This document shows, one piece after another, positions 31,803-39,825 of a DNA stretch of 39,895 nucleotides. The notes under the pieces were generated by a model. The model was not told where the DNA came from. It saw nothing but the letters and a program-made list of their open reading frames with translations, and made no database searches. The DNA is from Streptomyces sp. MspMP-M5 (lineage in GTDB: Bacteria > Actinomycetota > Actinomycetes > Streptomycetales > Streptomycetaceae): assembly GCF_000373585.1 (NCBI RefSeq), contig NZ_KB891905.1, positions 31,931 to 71,825 of the forward strand, in the 5' to 3' direction. The position numbers and the translations under genes were made by a program. The number at the start of each line of letters is the position of its first letter. Positions within the stretch are counted from its first letter, which is position 1.

Positions 31803-33305
31803 TCAGTTACGCTCGGACTCTTTGTCGCTCGGTCCGTCGGGGCGGTCGGCCGGGGACTCGGCCCGGGGCTCGCCGGAGATGCCCTCCTGGAAGGCGGCCA
31901 GCCACATCCCGGCCTGAGGGGCCGGCGCGGCCGACACCGAGGCGTCGGATCCAGTGGTGGTGGAGGCGGCCGCGGGCTTCTGCCGCAGGGGCGGAATCAC
32001 GGCGCGGGTACGGCGCCTACGCTGCGGGAGCCCGTTGGCAGCGCGCGGTGCGGCGGTGGGCAGGCTCTCCTCGGCAGCCTCTTCCGCCCGGCGCATCGGA
32101 CCGCCGCGGCGCCGGGGCGGCGGCAGGACAGCGGCCTTGGCCAGGGCCCCACCCGGTACCGGAGTCGCGGTGATGATGTCCGGCGGGACGATCAGGACCA
32201 CGCGGACCCCGCCATAGGCGGAGCTGCGGAAGGAGACTTTGAAGTCGTACGCGCGGGCCAGGCGGCCGACCACGGCCAAGCCGAGCCGTGGCGACTCGCC
32301 CAGGTCGTCGAGGTCGAGCTCGGTCGGGGAGTCCTGTGCCAGCGCCCGCTCGGCGCGCATCCGGGCTTCGTCGGTCAGGCCGATCCCGGCGTCCTCCATC
32401 TCGATGGCCACGCCGGTCTGGATCTCGGTCGCGGTCAGATGGACGCGGGTCTGGGGCGGTGAGTAGCGGGTGGCGTTGTCCAGCAGCTCGGACAGGGCGT
32501 GGATCAGCGGCTCGACGCCGCGTCCGAGAATGCCGACCTCGGCCACGGAGTGCAGATCGACGCGTTGGTAGTCGATGATCCGGGACATCGCACCGCGGAG
32601 CACGTTGAACAGCGGGATGGTCTGCTGCCACTGACGGCCGGGCCGGGCCCCGCCGAGTACGGCGATGCTGTCCGCGAGCCGGCCGACCAGCGCGGTGCGG
32701 TGGTCGAGTTGGAGCAAGTCGCCGAAGACTTCCGGGTCGTTGCCGTGCTTGTCCTCCATCTCCCGTAGTTCCTGGGCCTGTTGATGGGTGATGGCCTGGA
32801 CGCGTCGGGCGATGTTGACGAACGCTCGCTGGGCGGAGTCGCGCAGGTCCTCCTCGGCTTCGACGGCCTGCAGGACGTACCGCAGCACTCCGCGGTACGC
32901 GGCCTCGAACTCCGGGCTGACTCGGGAGACATGGACGACCTTGCGGAGCACCTCGTCCGCCCGGATGCCCTGTTGGAGCTGGGCCATCGCCGCGGGCAGG
33001 GTCTCCTTGGCCATCCGCACGGTTTCGGCCTCCTGCTGGGCCAAGTGACCGCGCAGAACGGCCTCCTGCTCGGCAGACTGCCTGCGCAGCGCGTCGAGCG
33101 CGCGTCCGCGACGTGCCGCCTCCGCGCCGGCGACGGCCACGGTCACCGTCGCGATCACGCCGATCGAAACGACCTGGGCGCGCGCTATTGACGGCGTCAA
33201 CGAGACGGCCACGGCCGTAAAAACGGCCAGCAGTACGGACGGCAGCAGCCATATGGGGGCGGGGGCGGGCCCCGATCCTCCAAGGGGCGAACCAGCACGA
33301 ACCAT
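31803..33305 (-). CDS. cvnA: Conservon sensor kinase-like protein CvnA
   Basis: The ATG at 33305 (GAGG about 6 nt upstream) gives 500 aa. Two membrane helices lie near the N-terminus (IWLLPSVLLAVFTAVAVSL, VVSIGVIATVTVAVAGAEA), followed by a long coiled-coil region and a GHKL ATPase domain with N-box ELLDNATRYSPP and G1 box EDAGIGL. There is no typical HisKA phospho-acceptor, as usual in CvnA. The Pro/Ala-rich C-terminal tail is probably disordered. It is the first gene of the conservon and likely its membrane sensor. An ATG at 33311 is a close alternative start. Confidence 0.92.
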   Translation of the reverse strand: MVRAGSPLGGSGPAPAPIWLLPSVLLAVFTAVAVSLTPSIARAQVVSIGVIATVTVAVAGAEAARRGRALDALRRQSAEQEAVLRGHLAQQEAETVRMAKETLPAAMAQLQQGIRADEVLRKVVHVSRVSPEFEAAYRGVLRYVLQAVEAEEDLRDSAQRAFVNIARRVQAITHQQAQELREMEDKHGNDPEVFGDLLQLDHRTALVGRLADSIAVLGGARPGRQWQQTIPLFNVLRGAMSRIIDYQRVDLHSVAEVGILGRGVEPLIHALSELLDNATRYSPPQTRVHLTATEIQTGVAIEMEDAGIGLTDEARMRAERALAQDSPTELDLDDLGESPRLGLAVVGRLARAYDFKVSFRSSAYGGVRVVLIVPPDIITATPVPGGALAKAAVLPPPRRRGGPMRRAEEAAEESLPTAAPRAANGLPQRRRRTRAVIPPLRQKPAAASTTTGSDASVSAAPAPQAGMWLAAFQEGISGEPRAESPADRPDGPSDKESERN

Positions 33306-33591
33306 CGGCATCCTCAGAGCTCTGATGAAATGGACAGGGCGACATACATGGCGTATATGGGCACCATGAAAAGGCCGCCTGAAAAAGATCGACAACCGCG
33401 GGATCGCGCTCACCAATTGCTTGGCCGCAGCGCATTCCACGGCGGCGTTCCGCACGCATGAGGCCGGACCCCTGGACGCCCGAGCCTTTGTGCGATTGAC
33501 GGCACCACGACAGCCAGCGGCGACGTGTGGTAATCGCCACAACTCGCTGTGCGTCAGCGAGCATAGCGGGGTCGGGATGTTTCTGTGGCGT

Positions 33592-33618
33592 GAGTGCGTA
33601 TAACACATAACTGCACTC
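33592..33618. promoter_or_regulatory. AT-centred dyad upstream of the conservon
   Basis: GAGTGC (33592-33597) and GCACTC (33613-33618) are perfect arms around an AT-rich 15-nt centre containing TATAACACATAA, unusual in this GC-rich DNA. It lies about 290 nt upstream of cvnA. It may be an operator or include a promoter, but I cannot match a regulator family. Confidence 0.35.
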
Positions 33619-34051
33619 GTGTGCGAAATTCAGAAGAACCGTTTGGGCGGGTGGGGTGACTGCGGAGGGCGGGCCGGCTGCTGGTGGTGGCCAGGTGGTG
33701 GATGAGGTCGGTGGGGCCGTCGAGGCGATGCGCCGGGGGCTGCGGGCTGCTGCGGGCTGCTGCGGGCTGGGCCGGGGAGGTCCGCTGGGCGTACGGGGCT
33801 GGGGGAGGGGGTAGTTGAAGCGGTGCTCGGAGGGCCGGTGCTTCCGCGGTTCAGCGGGTGACCTTGCCCGCGCCTCTGGTGATGACTCGCCCCGCTCCCG
33901 AGCAGGGAGGGGCCCGGCGGAGCGGAATTCCTCGGGTGGTAATCCCTGCGGCACGAGTGAAGCCGACGAGCGAAGTCGAGGGCAATATTCGTCGGCCGCC
34001 AGGGGGAATGATGGATTTCGCTGCATCTGGCGCAGGATTCCGGCATGCGCG
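33619..34051. other. Intergenic region without a gene
   Basis: The frames here are Pro/Arg-rich and lack any motif, so I call no gene. A 10-bp tandem repeat, TGCGGGCTGC (three copies, the last with one mismatch), lies at 33741-33770. The region between cvnA and the dyad (33306-33591) is equally empty. Confidence 0.5.
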
Positions 34052-34100
34052 GCCCTGCCCCCGGCGCAGCTTCGGCGTCCCGGCGCCGGGCGGGCAGGGC
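34052..34100 (-). terminator. Strong terminator of the alcohol dehydrogenase gene
   Basis: GCCCTGCC-CCCGGCGC (34052-34067) pairs with GCGCCGGG-CG-GGCAGGGC (34083-34100), a 16-bp stem broken by a 2-nt bulge with a 15-nt loop. It begins 8 nt past the stop codon at 34108. Confidence 0.75.
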
Positions 34101-34107
34101 GGCAGGG

Positions 34108-35211
34108 TCAGTTGAAGCGGAGGACGGGCTTGATGATCTCGCCGGTGGATGCTGCCCGGGCGGCGTCCTCGATTTCGTGGAACGGGAACTCGGTGATGAT
34201 CTCGTCGAGGGGGAGGACGCCCTGGCGGTAGCGGGCGATGAGTTGCGGGATGAAGCCGGCGGGTGCCGCGTCGCCCTCGATGACGCCGCGGATCCGGATG
34301 CCCTTGGTCAGTACGGTCATGATGTCGAATTCGGCGCGGCCGCCGACGCCGACCAGGGCCAGGGTGCCGCGCTGCGCCAGCGCGGCGACGGCCTGGGAGA
34401 TCACGGTCGGCTGACCGGTGGTGTCGATGGCGAAAGCGGGCCCGCCGTCGGCGTGGTCGCGGACCGCCCGCGCGACGTCCTCGACGGCCGCGGGATCGAC
34501 GGCTGCCTCCGCGCCGAACGCGAGGGCCTTGGCGCGCCGGGCCGCGAGCGGGTCGACGGCGATGACGCGGCAGCCCTCGGTGACCGCGGTCATGACGGAG
34601 ACGAGCCCGACGCTGCCCGTGCCGAAGACCGCCACCGACGAACCGCGTGGCGGGCGGAGCACGTTGAGGATCGTGCCGGCCCCCGTCTGCACTCCGCAAC
34701 CGAGCGGTGCGGCGATCGTCGGCGGGAGGTCGGCGGGCACCTTGACGACGTTGCTGGTGTGCGCGAGGGCGTGGCTGGCGAAGGATGACTGGCCGAAGAA
34801 GCTGCCGTAGACCGGGCTCCCGTCACCAGCCTGGGACAGCGGGGTGGTGCCGTCCGGCCGGGTCCCACTGGCGTTGAGGGCGAAGATGCCTGTGTCGCAA
34901 TAGGCGGGGTGGCCCGTGGTGCACTGGCGGCAGTCGGTGCAACTGCGATAGCTCAGGCACACGCTGTCACCCGGCCGTACGGAGGTGACCTCGTCGCCCA
35001 CCGCCTCCACGATGCCGGCGCCCTCGTGGCCGAAGACCATCGGACTGAGCTGCTGTGGCCACTTCTGCCGGGTGCTGAGGTCGGTGTGGCAGATACCGGC
35101 TGCCGCGATCCTGACCAGGATCTCGTCGGACCGGGGCGCCTCGATGACGAGGTCGTCGCGGAGGGTGAAGGGCCCTCCGGGGGCTTCCACGACGGCTGCC
35201 TGGATGCGCAT
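34108..35211 (-). CDS. Zinc-dependent alcohol dehydrogenase (benzyl/aryl-alcohol type)
   Basis: This is a 367-aa medium-chain dehydrogenase. The catalytic zinc ligands are in AAGICHTDLS and FGHEGAG. The four-Cys structural zinc site is CTDCRQC then PAYC, and the NAD-binding turn is FGTGSVGLVSV. The overall pattern fits aryl-alcohol and related NAD-dependent dehydrogenases that interconvert aromatic or allylic alcohols and aldehydes. The ATG at 35211 begins MRIQAAVVEAPGG. Longer upstream reading runs into the remnant of another gene. No redox partner is needed. Confidence 0.93.
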   Translation of the reverse strand: MRIQAAVVEAPGGPFTLRDDLVIEAPRSDEILVRIAAAGICHTDLSTRQKWPQQLSPMVFGHEGAGIVEAVGDEVTSVRPGDSVCLSYRSCTDCRQCTTGHPAYCDTGIFALNASGTRPDGTTPLSQAGDGSPVYGSFFGQSSFASHALAHTSNVVKVPADLPPTIAAPLGCGVQTGAGTILNVLRPPRGSSVAVFGTGSVGLVSVMTAVTEGCRVIAVDPLAARRAKALAFGAEAAVDPAAVEDVARAVRDHADGGPAFAIDTTGQPTVISQAVAALAQRGTLALVGVGGRAEFDIMTVLTKGIRIRGVIEGDAAPAGFIPQLIARYRQGVLPLDEIITEFPFHEIEDAARAASTGEIIKPVLRFN

Positions 35212-35284
35212 CAGTTGCTTCGGCTTTCTGTGGGGTGGTCGGGGTCGGGGAGGGAGCGACTGTGGGGCGGCGTTGCGGTGGCGT

Positions 35285-35480
35285 TGTGGTGGTGGGCCGC
35301 AGGCTTTCGATCCGGTGGCCGGTGACGAACGCGCCGCCGCGCCAGGCACCGAGGATCTCCTCGGGCCGCACCGGCGGCAACGCTCCCCACAGCGCGTCCA
35401 GTTCGTCGGTGGACACCTTGCCGCCGGCTGCGCGGATCTCGGCGATGCGTTCCCGGGCCTGCTCGACGTCCGTGCGGATT
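35285..35480 (-). pseudogene. N-terminal remnant of a GXWXG (DUF4334) family protein
   Basis: A minus-strand frame reads DVEQARERIAEIRAAGGKV, then STDELDALWGALPPVRPEE and ILGAWRGGAFVTGH, the GXWXG signature of DUF4334 proteins. Full members are about 180 aa and go on with WYGKxF-type motifs; here homology stops after about 60 residues, and the frame then runs into the dehydrogenase gene without a stop. A GGAAGGA box precedes an ACG where the start codon is expected, so the start also seems lost. It is a decayed gene upstream of the dehydrogenase. Confidence 0.6.
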
Positions 35481-35616
35481 CCTTCCTGAGCGGGTGTGCC
35501 GTGTGCGGATGCGGTGTGCGGTGTGCGGTGTGCCTTGACACTACTCAACTCGTGGGTGTGACACGTCGGAAGGAGGGGGCGAGGGCAAGGTCGGCGGAGG
35601 AGAATGGTCGACCGGC

Positions 35617-35662
35617 GGTCGAGGGGCAGTGGTCGACGGGCGGTGGTCGAGGAGCGGTGGTC
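35617..35662 (+). repeat. 14-bp tandem repeats upstream of the ICL/PEPM gene
   Basis: Three 14-bp units starting GGTCGA begin at 35617, 35631 and 35645, with a partial GGTC at 35659 and an outlier GGTCGA at 35606. They run up to an ATG at 35663 and are in the leader of the gene starting at 35714. The last unit contains GGAG. They could bind a regulator or arise by slippage. Confidence 0.6.
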
Positions 35663-35713
35663 ATGTCGGATTTCCGCCAGACGGCCGTCGGCGGCCGCTG
35701 GTTGGATGGCCGT

Positions 35714-36529
35714 ATGACCACGACACAGGCGGAGCGGGTCCGCCTCTTCCGCTCCCTGCACGCCTCCGCCCGGCCCCTCGCCCTCGCCAATGCCTGGGAC
35801 GTCGCCAGCGCCCGTGTCATCGAGGCCGCGGGGGCGCCCGCGATCGCCACCACCAGCGCCGGTGTCGCCTGGGCGCTCGGCTCTCCCGACGGCGACGCGC
35901 TCGCCCGCGACCGGGCGCTGGACCTGATCGCCCGGATCGCCGACGCCGTGGCCGTGCCGGTCACCGCCGACATCGAGGGCGGCTACGGGCAGAACGCGGC
36001 CGAGGTCGCCGCGACCGTCGTCGGCGTGCTGGAGGCCGGCGCGGCCGGCATCAACATCGAGGACGGCACCCGGCCCCCGGCCGAGCTCCGGGACCGGCTG
36101 ACGGCGGCGCGCGCCGCGCTGGGGAAGGCGGGCGGGGAACTCTTCCTCAACGCCCGTATCGACACCTACCTGTTCGGCCTGGGCGACCCCGCCACGCGGC
36201 TGACGGACACCCTGGAGCGGGCGCGCTCCTACGTGGCGGCCGGCGCCGATGGCATCTTCGTCCCGGGCGTCGCCGACGCGGCCACCATCGAGGCCCTGGT
36301 GTCGGACATCCCCGTACCACTGAACGTCATGGCCGGTCCCGGCGCGCCGGACGTCGCCGCGCTGGGCGGCCTCGGCGTGGCACGCGTCAGCCTCGGCTCG
36401 GGCGTGGCCCAGGCCGCGTACGCCGCCGCCCGCCGTGCCGCACAGGAGCTGTACGGCACCGGCGGCTATGAGTCCCTCGCCGAGGGCATCGCCTTCCCGG
36501 AGCTCAACGCGTTGTTCGCACCGCGCTGA
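35714..36529 (+). CDS. Isocitrate lyase/PEP mutase family protein
   Basis: This is 271 aa with a TIM barrel. The conserved segments ALANAWDVASARVIEAAGAP, TADIEGGYG and GINIEDGTR, then LFLNARIDTY and GADGIFVPG, place it in the ICL/PEPM superfamily near 2-methylisocitrate lyase-like and oxaloacetate-decarboxylase-like enzymes. The KKCGH loop of true isocitrate lyases is absent, so C-C bond cleavage of another 2-oxo or hydroxy acid is likelier. The ATG at 35714 (MTTTQAERVRLF) fits family starts. An ATG at 35663 with a better ribosome-binding site (GGAG, 8 nt) would add 17 residues. Confidence 0.9.
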   Translation: MTTTQAERVRLFRSLHASARPLALANAWDVASARVIEAAGAPAIATTSAGVAWALGSPDGDALARDRALDLIARIADAVAVPVTADIEGGYGQNAAEVAATVVGVLEAGAAGINIEDGTRPPAELRDRLTAARAALGKAGGELFLNARIDTYLFGLGDPATRLTDTLERARSYVAAGADGIFVPGVADAATIEALVSDIPVPLNVMAGPGAPDVAALGGLGVARVSLGSGVAQAAYAAARRAAQELYGTGGYESLAEGIAFPELNALFAPR

Positions 36530-36531
36530 CC

Positions 36532-36551
36532 GCCCTGCTCGCGGGCAGGGC
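36532..36551. terminator. Hairpin terminator
   Basis: GCCCTGC and GCAGGGC form a 7-bp perfect stem with a 6-nt loop, starting 3 nt after the stop of the ICL/PEPM gene. It lies between convergent genes. Confidence 0.65.
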
Positions 36552-36560
36552 ACGGTTGGG

Positions 36561-36600
36561 GCCGTCGGCGTCGATCCTCCTGGGGGCCGGCGCCGACGGC
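36561..36600. terminator. Second hairpin between convergent genes
   Basis: GCCGTCGGCG (36561-36570) and CGCCGACGGC (36591-36600) are perfect 10-bp arms with a 20-nt loop, 35 nt from the monooxygenase stop. It probably terminates that minus-strand gene. Confidence 0.55.
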
Positions 36601-36634
36601 GGGCATGACGTCCGGCATGACGACGCCGACGGCT

Positions 36635-38275
36635 TCAGCTCTGCCTGGCCAGGATGGAGCGGAGGATCTCGGCGAGGGTCGTGGTTGCGCCCGTGGGGTC
36701 TGCGGCGTCCGCCGTGTCCGTGGTGTCAGTTGGGTGCATCGGGGCGGAGTGGCTGCGCCAGGCGACGAAGCCGTCCGGGCGGACGAGGACCGCGCCGTCC
36801 GGGCCGATGCCGTGCGCGTTCTCGCCGTCCTCGACACGGAGGTCCGTGCCGAGGACGTATGACTGGACTTCGACGCCCATCGTGGTGCCCAGGTCCTGCG
36901 CGGCCTTGACCCATGCCTGGCCTTCTCGGCCGGTCAGCAGGACGAAGGTCTCGCCGTACAGGTCGAGGGTGGAACCGCCGTCCGCAGTCGGGCGGTGCGG
37001 CGCCCGGGTGCCTGGTTGCGCGCACAGCTCGACGGCGGGGATCGGGTCGGTCTCGTGGTTGCCAGGCACTGCCGCCGAGGCGTACCGGAAGCCCATCGTC
37101 ACCGCTGAGTAGTCGAGCAGTTCCACCTGGGCACCGTCGGCCATCCGGTCGCCGAAGCGCGCGAACGCCTGCTGCATGGCGAGCCGGCCGTAGGGGCGCC
37201 GCTCGGCGTCGTAGGTGTCGAGCAGTCCCGGGCCGGCCCGCCCTGTGAGGACGGCGGCGAGTTTCCAGGCAAGGTTGTGGGCGTCCTGGATGCCGGTGCT
37301 TCCGCCGAAGCCGCCGGTGGGCGGCTGGATGCGCGCCGCGTCCCCGGCCAGGAAGACCCGGCCCGAACGGTACGACCGTGCGACCTGGGCGCCGATGGGA
37401 AAGCCGAGCACGGTGAGGTCGGTGCCGGGGATCTGCGGCTTCAGCGACACCTCGACCTCGTCCAGCCCGGATGCCTCCCGGACCATCTCCGCCACCCGCT
37501 CGGTCGTGAAGTCCGCCAGCGACTCGTGCCGTGGGTCGTATCCGGTGCCGAACAGCCAGCGCGTGCCCGAGCCGTCGTGCGGCATCATCGAGCTGAACGG
37601 GCGCGGCTTCTGCAGGTAGGCGATACCGATCGGGCGGCCGCGTACGGCGGCCGAGAGGTCCGCGTGGGCGAGTGCGCTGATGGTGTTGAAGAGCACCCCC
37701 GGCCCGTCGGTGTCGATTCCCAGCCAGTTGCGGATCCGGCTCTTCGACCCGTCGGCGGCGATGAGATAGTCCGCGCGAAGCGCTTCCTCGTTGCCGCTCG
37801 CGCGGTCCCGGACGGTCACCGTGACGCCGTCCTCGTCCTGGTCGAGGGAGACCGCCTCGGTGAAGTGGCGTATTTCGGCGCCGAGTTGGCGGGCGCGGTC
37901 GTGCAGGAGGCGTTCGAGACGATCCTGGTCGATGCCGGCGTAGGTCGACGAGCTGTAGGTACGGGGGTCGATGAACTCCGCCTGGCCGGCCTCTTCCACC
38001 GTTTCGTAGTCATCGGCGAGCGTGTTGGCACGCAGCGGTACGAAGACGCCGTCCTCGCCGCTGAAGCTCTCCTGCCGGATCGACGGACCGAGCCCGACCT
38101 GACGGAGGACCTCGACGGTCCGCGGGGTGATGCCGCGCAGCCTGGGGTGCGAGAGCAGGTCGGGGTGGCGCTCCACCACGATGACCCGGATGCCTTTGTG
38201 GGCGAGGAAGACGGCGGCGCTCAGCCCCGTGAGGGCGCCTCCGACGATCAGTACCTGAGTCTTCTGGCGATTCAT
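36635..38275 (-). CDS. FAD-dependent monooxygenase, aromatic polyketide hydroxylase type
   Basis: This is a 546-aa group A flavin monooxygenase. The FAD-binding fold starts LIVGGALTGLSAAVFLA, where Ala replaces the third Gly of the GxGxxG motif. The DG motif (YLIAADGSKS) and the GD motif (VFLAGDAARIQPPTGGFGG) are intact. The C-terminal thioredoxin-like domain of PheA/TfdB-type and polyketide hydroxylases (from about TLDLYGETFVLLTGREGQAW) is present. It hydroxylates an aromatic ring with NAD(P)H and O2. The gene is divergent from a TetR regulator, with mirror-image operator half-sites between them. The ATG at 38275 is 7 nt from a -10-like GATTCT, so the mRNA may be leaderless. Confidence 0.92.
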   Translation of the reverse strand: MNRQKTQVLIVGGALTGLSAAVFLAHKGIRVIVVERHPDLLSHPRLRGITPRTVEVLRQVGLGPSIRQESFSGEDGVFVPLRANTLADDYETVEEAGQAEFIDPRTYSSSTYAGIDQDRLERLLHDRARQLGAEIRHFTEAVSLDQDEDGVTVTVRDRASGNEEALRADYLIAADGSKSRIRNWLGIDTDGPGVLFNTISALAHADLSAAVRGRPIGIAYLQKPRPFSSMMPHDGSGTRWLFGTGYDPRHESLADFTTERVAEMVREASGLDEVEVSLKPQIPGTDLTVLGFPIGAQVARSYRSGRVFLAGDAARIQPPTGGFGGSTGIQDAHNLAWKLAAVLTGRAGPGLLDTYDAERRPYGRLAMQQAFARFGDRMADGAQVELLDYSAVTMGFRYASAAVPGNHETDPIPAVELCAQPGTRAPHRPTADGGSTLDLYGETFVLLTGREGQAWVKAAQDLGTTMGVEVQSYVLGTDLRVEDGENAHGIGPDGAVLVRPDGFVAWRSHSAPMHPTDTTDTADAADPTGATTTLAEILRSILARQS

Positions 38276-38282
38276 GGGCGAC

Positions 38283-38350
38283 AGAATCAACTGCATGAAT
38301 GAACTTGTCAAACGGATAGTTGATTAAGTTAGCCGGTCGGATGGCAGAAT
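38283..38350. promoter_or_regulatory. Divergent promoters with mirrored half-sites (monooxygenase/TetR)
   Basis: Minus strand: TTGACA (38311-38306), 17 nt, GATTCT (38288-38283), then 7 nt to the monooxygenase ATG. Plus strand: TTGATT (38320-38325), 19 nt, CAGAAT (38345-38350), then 7 nt to the TetR ATG. Perfect 8-bp arms AATCAACT (38285-38292) and AGTTGATT (38318-38325) overlap the minus -10 and the plus -35, so bound TetR could block both promoters. Confidence 0.6.
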
Positions 38351-38357
38351 CCTGGCC

Positions 38358-39023
38358 ATGACCAGCAAGAAGAGCGACGCCAGCACCCGGCGGACGACGC
38401 GTCGGGCGCCGGCCGCGCACGAGCGGCAGCGGGACCCCGAGCGCACCAAGGCGCTGATCGTCGACGCGGCGACCGAGGTGTTCTCCGCCAAGGGTTTCGC
38501 CGGCGCCCGGGTGTCCGAGATCGCCGCGCGCGCCGGTGTGAACCAGCAGCTGATCTCGTACTACTTCGACGGCAAGGAGGGGTTGTACCGGGAGATCGGC
38601 CGGCGGTGGCGGGCCTATGAGGCCGAGGCGATGCCCGACGACATGGGTTACGCCGAGATGATCATGCGCTACGTACGGGCCAGCGTCGATCCCCGGCTCG
38701 GTGGGCGCTTGCTTGCCTGGGAGGGGCTGGCCGACACGGGAGAGGATGACGAGGGCGCAGCCGAACGCGACGCCCGGTTGCAACAGGAGGTGGCGGCGAT
38801 CCGCGGGCGGCAGCTGGCCGGCGAGCTCGACGACCGGTTCGACCCGGCCGCGCTGCTGCTCATCCAGATGAGCGCGGCCAACGCGCTGGCGGTCTACCCC
38901 CAGCTGGCCCGCGGCCTGTTCGGCGCCGACGGAAGCTCGGCCGAAGTGGTCGAGCACTATGCCGGGCAGCTCGCCAAACTGATCGAGTGTCTGGCGGGGA
39001 GCGGCTCGCATCGGTCCGCCTGA
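38358..39023 (+). CDS. TetR-family transcriptional regulator
   Basis: This 221-aa protein has a basic N-terminal extension rich in Arg/Lys. The TetR helix-turn-helix follows (TEVFSAKGFAGARVSEIAARAGVNQQLISYYFDGKEGLYREI), then a helical effector domain. It is divergent from the aromatic FAD monooxygenase and probably represses it until an aromatic substrate binds. The start codon lies 7 nt after a -10-like CAGAAT and lacks a ribosome-binding site, as in a leaderless mRNA. Confidence 0.92.
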   Translation: MTSKKSDASTRRTTRRAPAAHERQRDPERTKALIVDAATEVFSAKGFAGARVSEIAARAGVNQQLISYYFDGKEGLYREIGRRWRAYEAEAMPDDMGYAEMIMRYVRASVDPRLGGRLLAWEGLADTGEDDEGAAERDARLQQEVAAIRGRQLAGELDDRFDPAALLLIQMSAANALAVYPQLARGLFGADGSSAEVVEHYAGQLAKLIECLAGSGSHRSA

Positions 39024-39133
39024 CTGCAGGGAGTGCGCCGGGACTTGGCCGGGAGGTCGCCGTCGGAGGGCCGGCCGGGGTGAGCCGTCGGGAGGGGCGG
39101 CGACGACAGGGCTGGGCGTCGTTTTTGCCCCTC

Positions 39134-39538
39134 CTATTCCCCCCCGCGTCGTCGTTGCCGTCCTCCCCGGCCGTTCGTCGACGGGCGGCGACCGCCCGCG
39201 GTGAACGTCGACCAGTCGGTGCCGGCGAGCGGGGTGAGGACGGCGCGCCAGCCGTCGGCGGCGGCCGGGCCGGCCTGTTCCAGGGCGGTGTGGAAGAGAT
39301 CGCGCTGCCGGGCGTGCAGGGTGCGTTCGAGGGTGGCGCCGCTGAGGACTCCCAGGGCGCGGGCCGCCTCGGCACTGGCGGTCTGTGCCCGCTGCTGACA
39401 CCCGTTGATCTCCGTCTGGTAGTTCTCCAGCTTGGTGAACAGGTCGAAGCGGTCCTGTCGGCTCTCGCCCTCCTGGGGACTTTCACGATCTTTGGGCGGG
39501 TGTCGCGGTAGTTGCGGCCCGGGAACGCATTCCTGCAA
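39134..39538 (-). CDS. Hypothetical protein, possibly the second half of a WXG100-type locus
   Basis: This minus-strand frame has good codon bias from RFDLFTKLENYQTEINGCQQ through ALGVLSGATLERTLHARQRD to GWRAVLTPLAGTDWSTF, a mainly helical product. The first 25 or so codons overlap the preceding ORF, the earliest start is a TTG at 39538, and no ribosome-binding site is clear, so the true start is uncertain. The tail is Arg/Gly-rich. No family is recognised. It may be a separate coupled gene or the continuation of the upstream frame after a frameshift. Confidence 0.5.
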   Translation of the reverse strand: MQECVPGPQLPRHPPKDRESPQEGESRQDRFDLFTKLENYQTEINGCQQRAQTASAEAARALGVLSGATLERTLHARQRDLFHTALEQAGPAAADGWRAVLTPLAGTDWSTFTAGGRRPSTNGRGGRQRRRGGE

Positions 39539-39728
39539 GGGACGGCTTCCATGATGTGGCGGTGGCTTCCAGAGCTCGCGACAGGGACCAGCCTTTGAGG
39601 GTGGTTGCAGCGTCCTTGGTGGCGCTGATCGCCTTGCCGCAGCTGCCCGTCATGTCGTCGGATATCGAGTCCTCTGCATGGGCCGCAGCGCGCAGTTCCC
39701 CCGGATCGACGGATGTTTTGGTCGACAT
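39483..39728 (-). CDS. WXG100-like small protein, apparently frameshifted
   Basis: The ATG at 39728 opens 81 aa beginning MSTKTSVDPGELRAAAH, with the helix-turn pattern of WXG100/ESX-like proteins (LKGWSLSRAL, then SWKPSLAGM). After about 39540 the frame yields a low-quality tail (SRAATTATPAQRS), while the -1 frame reads NAFPGRNYRDTRPKI, which looks like the usual continuation of this type. A one-base indel is likely. It may be a pseudogene, or an expressed truncated protein. Confidence 0.5.
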   Translation of the reverse strand: MSTKTSVDPGELRAAAHAEDSISDDMTGSCGKAISATKDAATTLKGWSLSRALEATATSWKPSLAGMRSRAATTATPAQRS

Positions 39729-39825
39729 GTTCTTTGCCGCCCCGAAGATTACTAGTTGTTGGGGGAATAGCAGTGATGTCTTGGTGGGTTTTGTCTTGAC
39801 GGGGACTCCTGGAGTGGGTGAGGGC

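Noticed and set aside
33630..34046. Minus-strand frame of 138 codons downstream of the alcohol dehydrogenase
   Set aside because: Composition is Pro/His/Ser-rich low complexity, includes the tandem repeat and has no ribosome-binding site.
34967..36553. Long minus-strand frame of 528 codons opposite the ICL/PEPM gene
   Set aside because: It is antisense to a clear enzyme gene; only its middle part holds a real signal, the GXWXG remnant listed separately.
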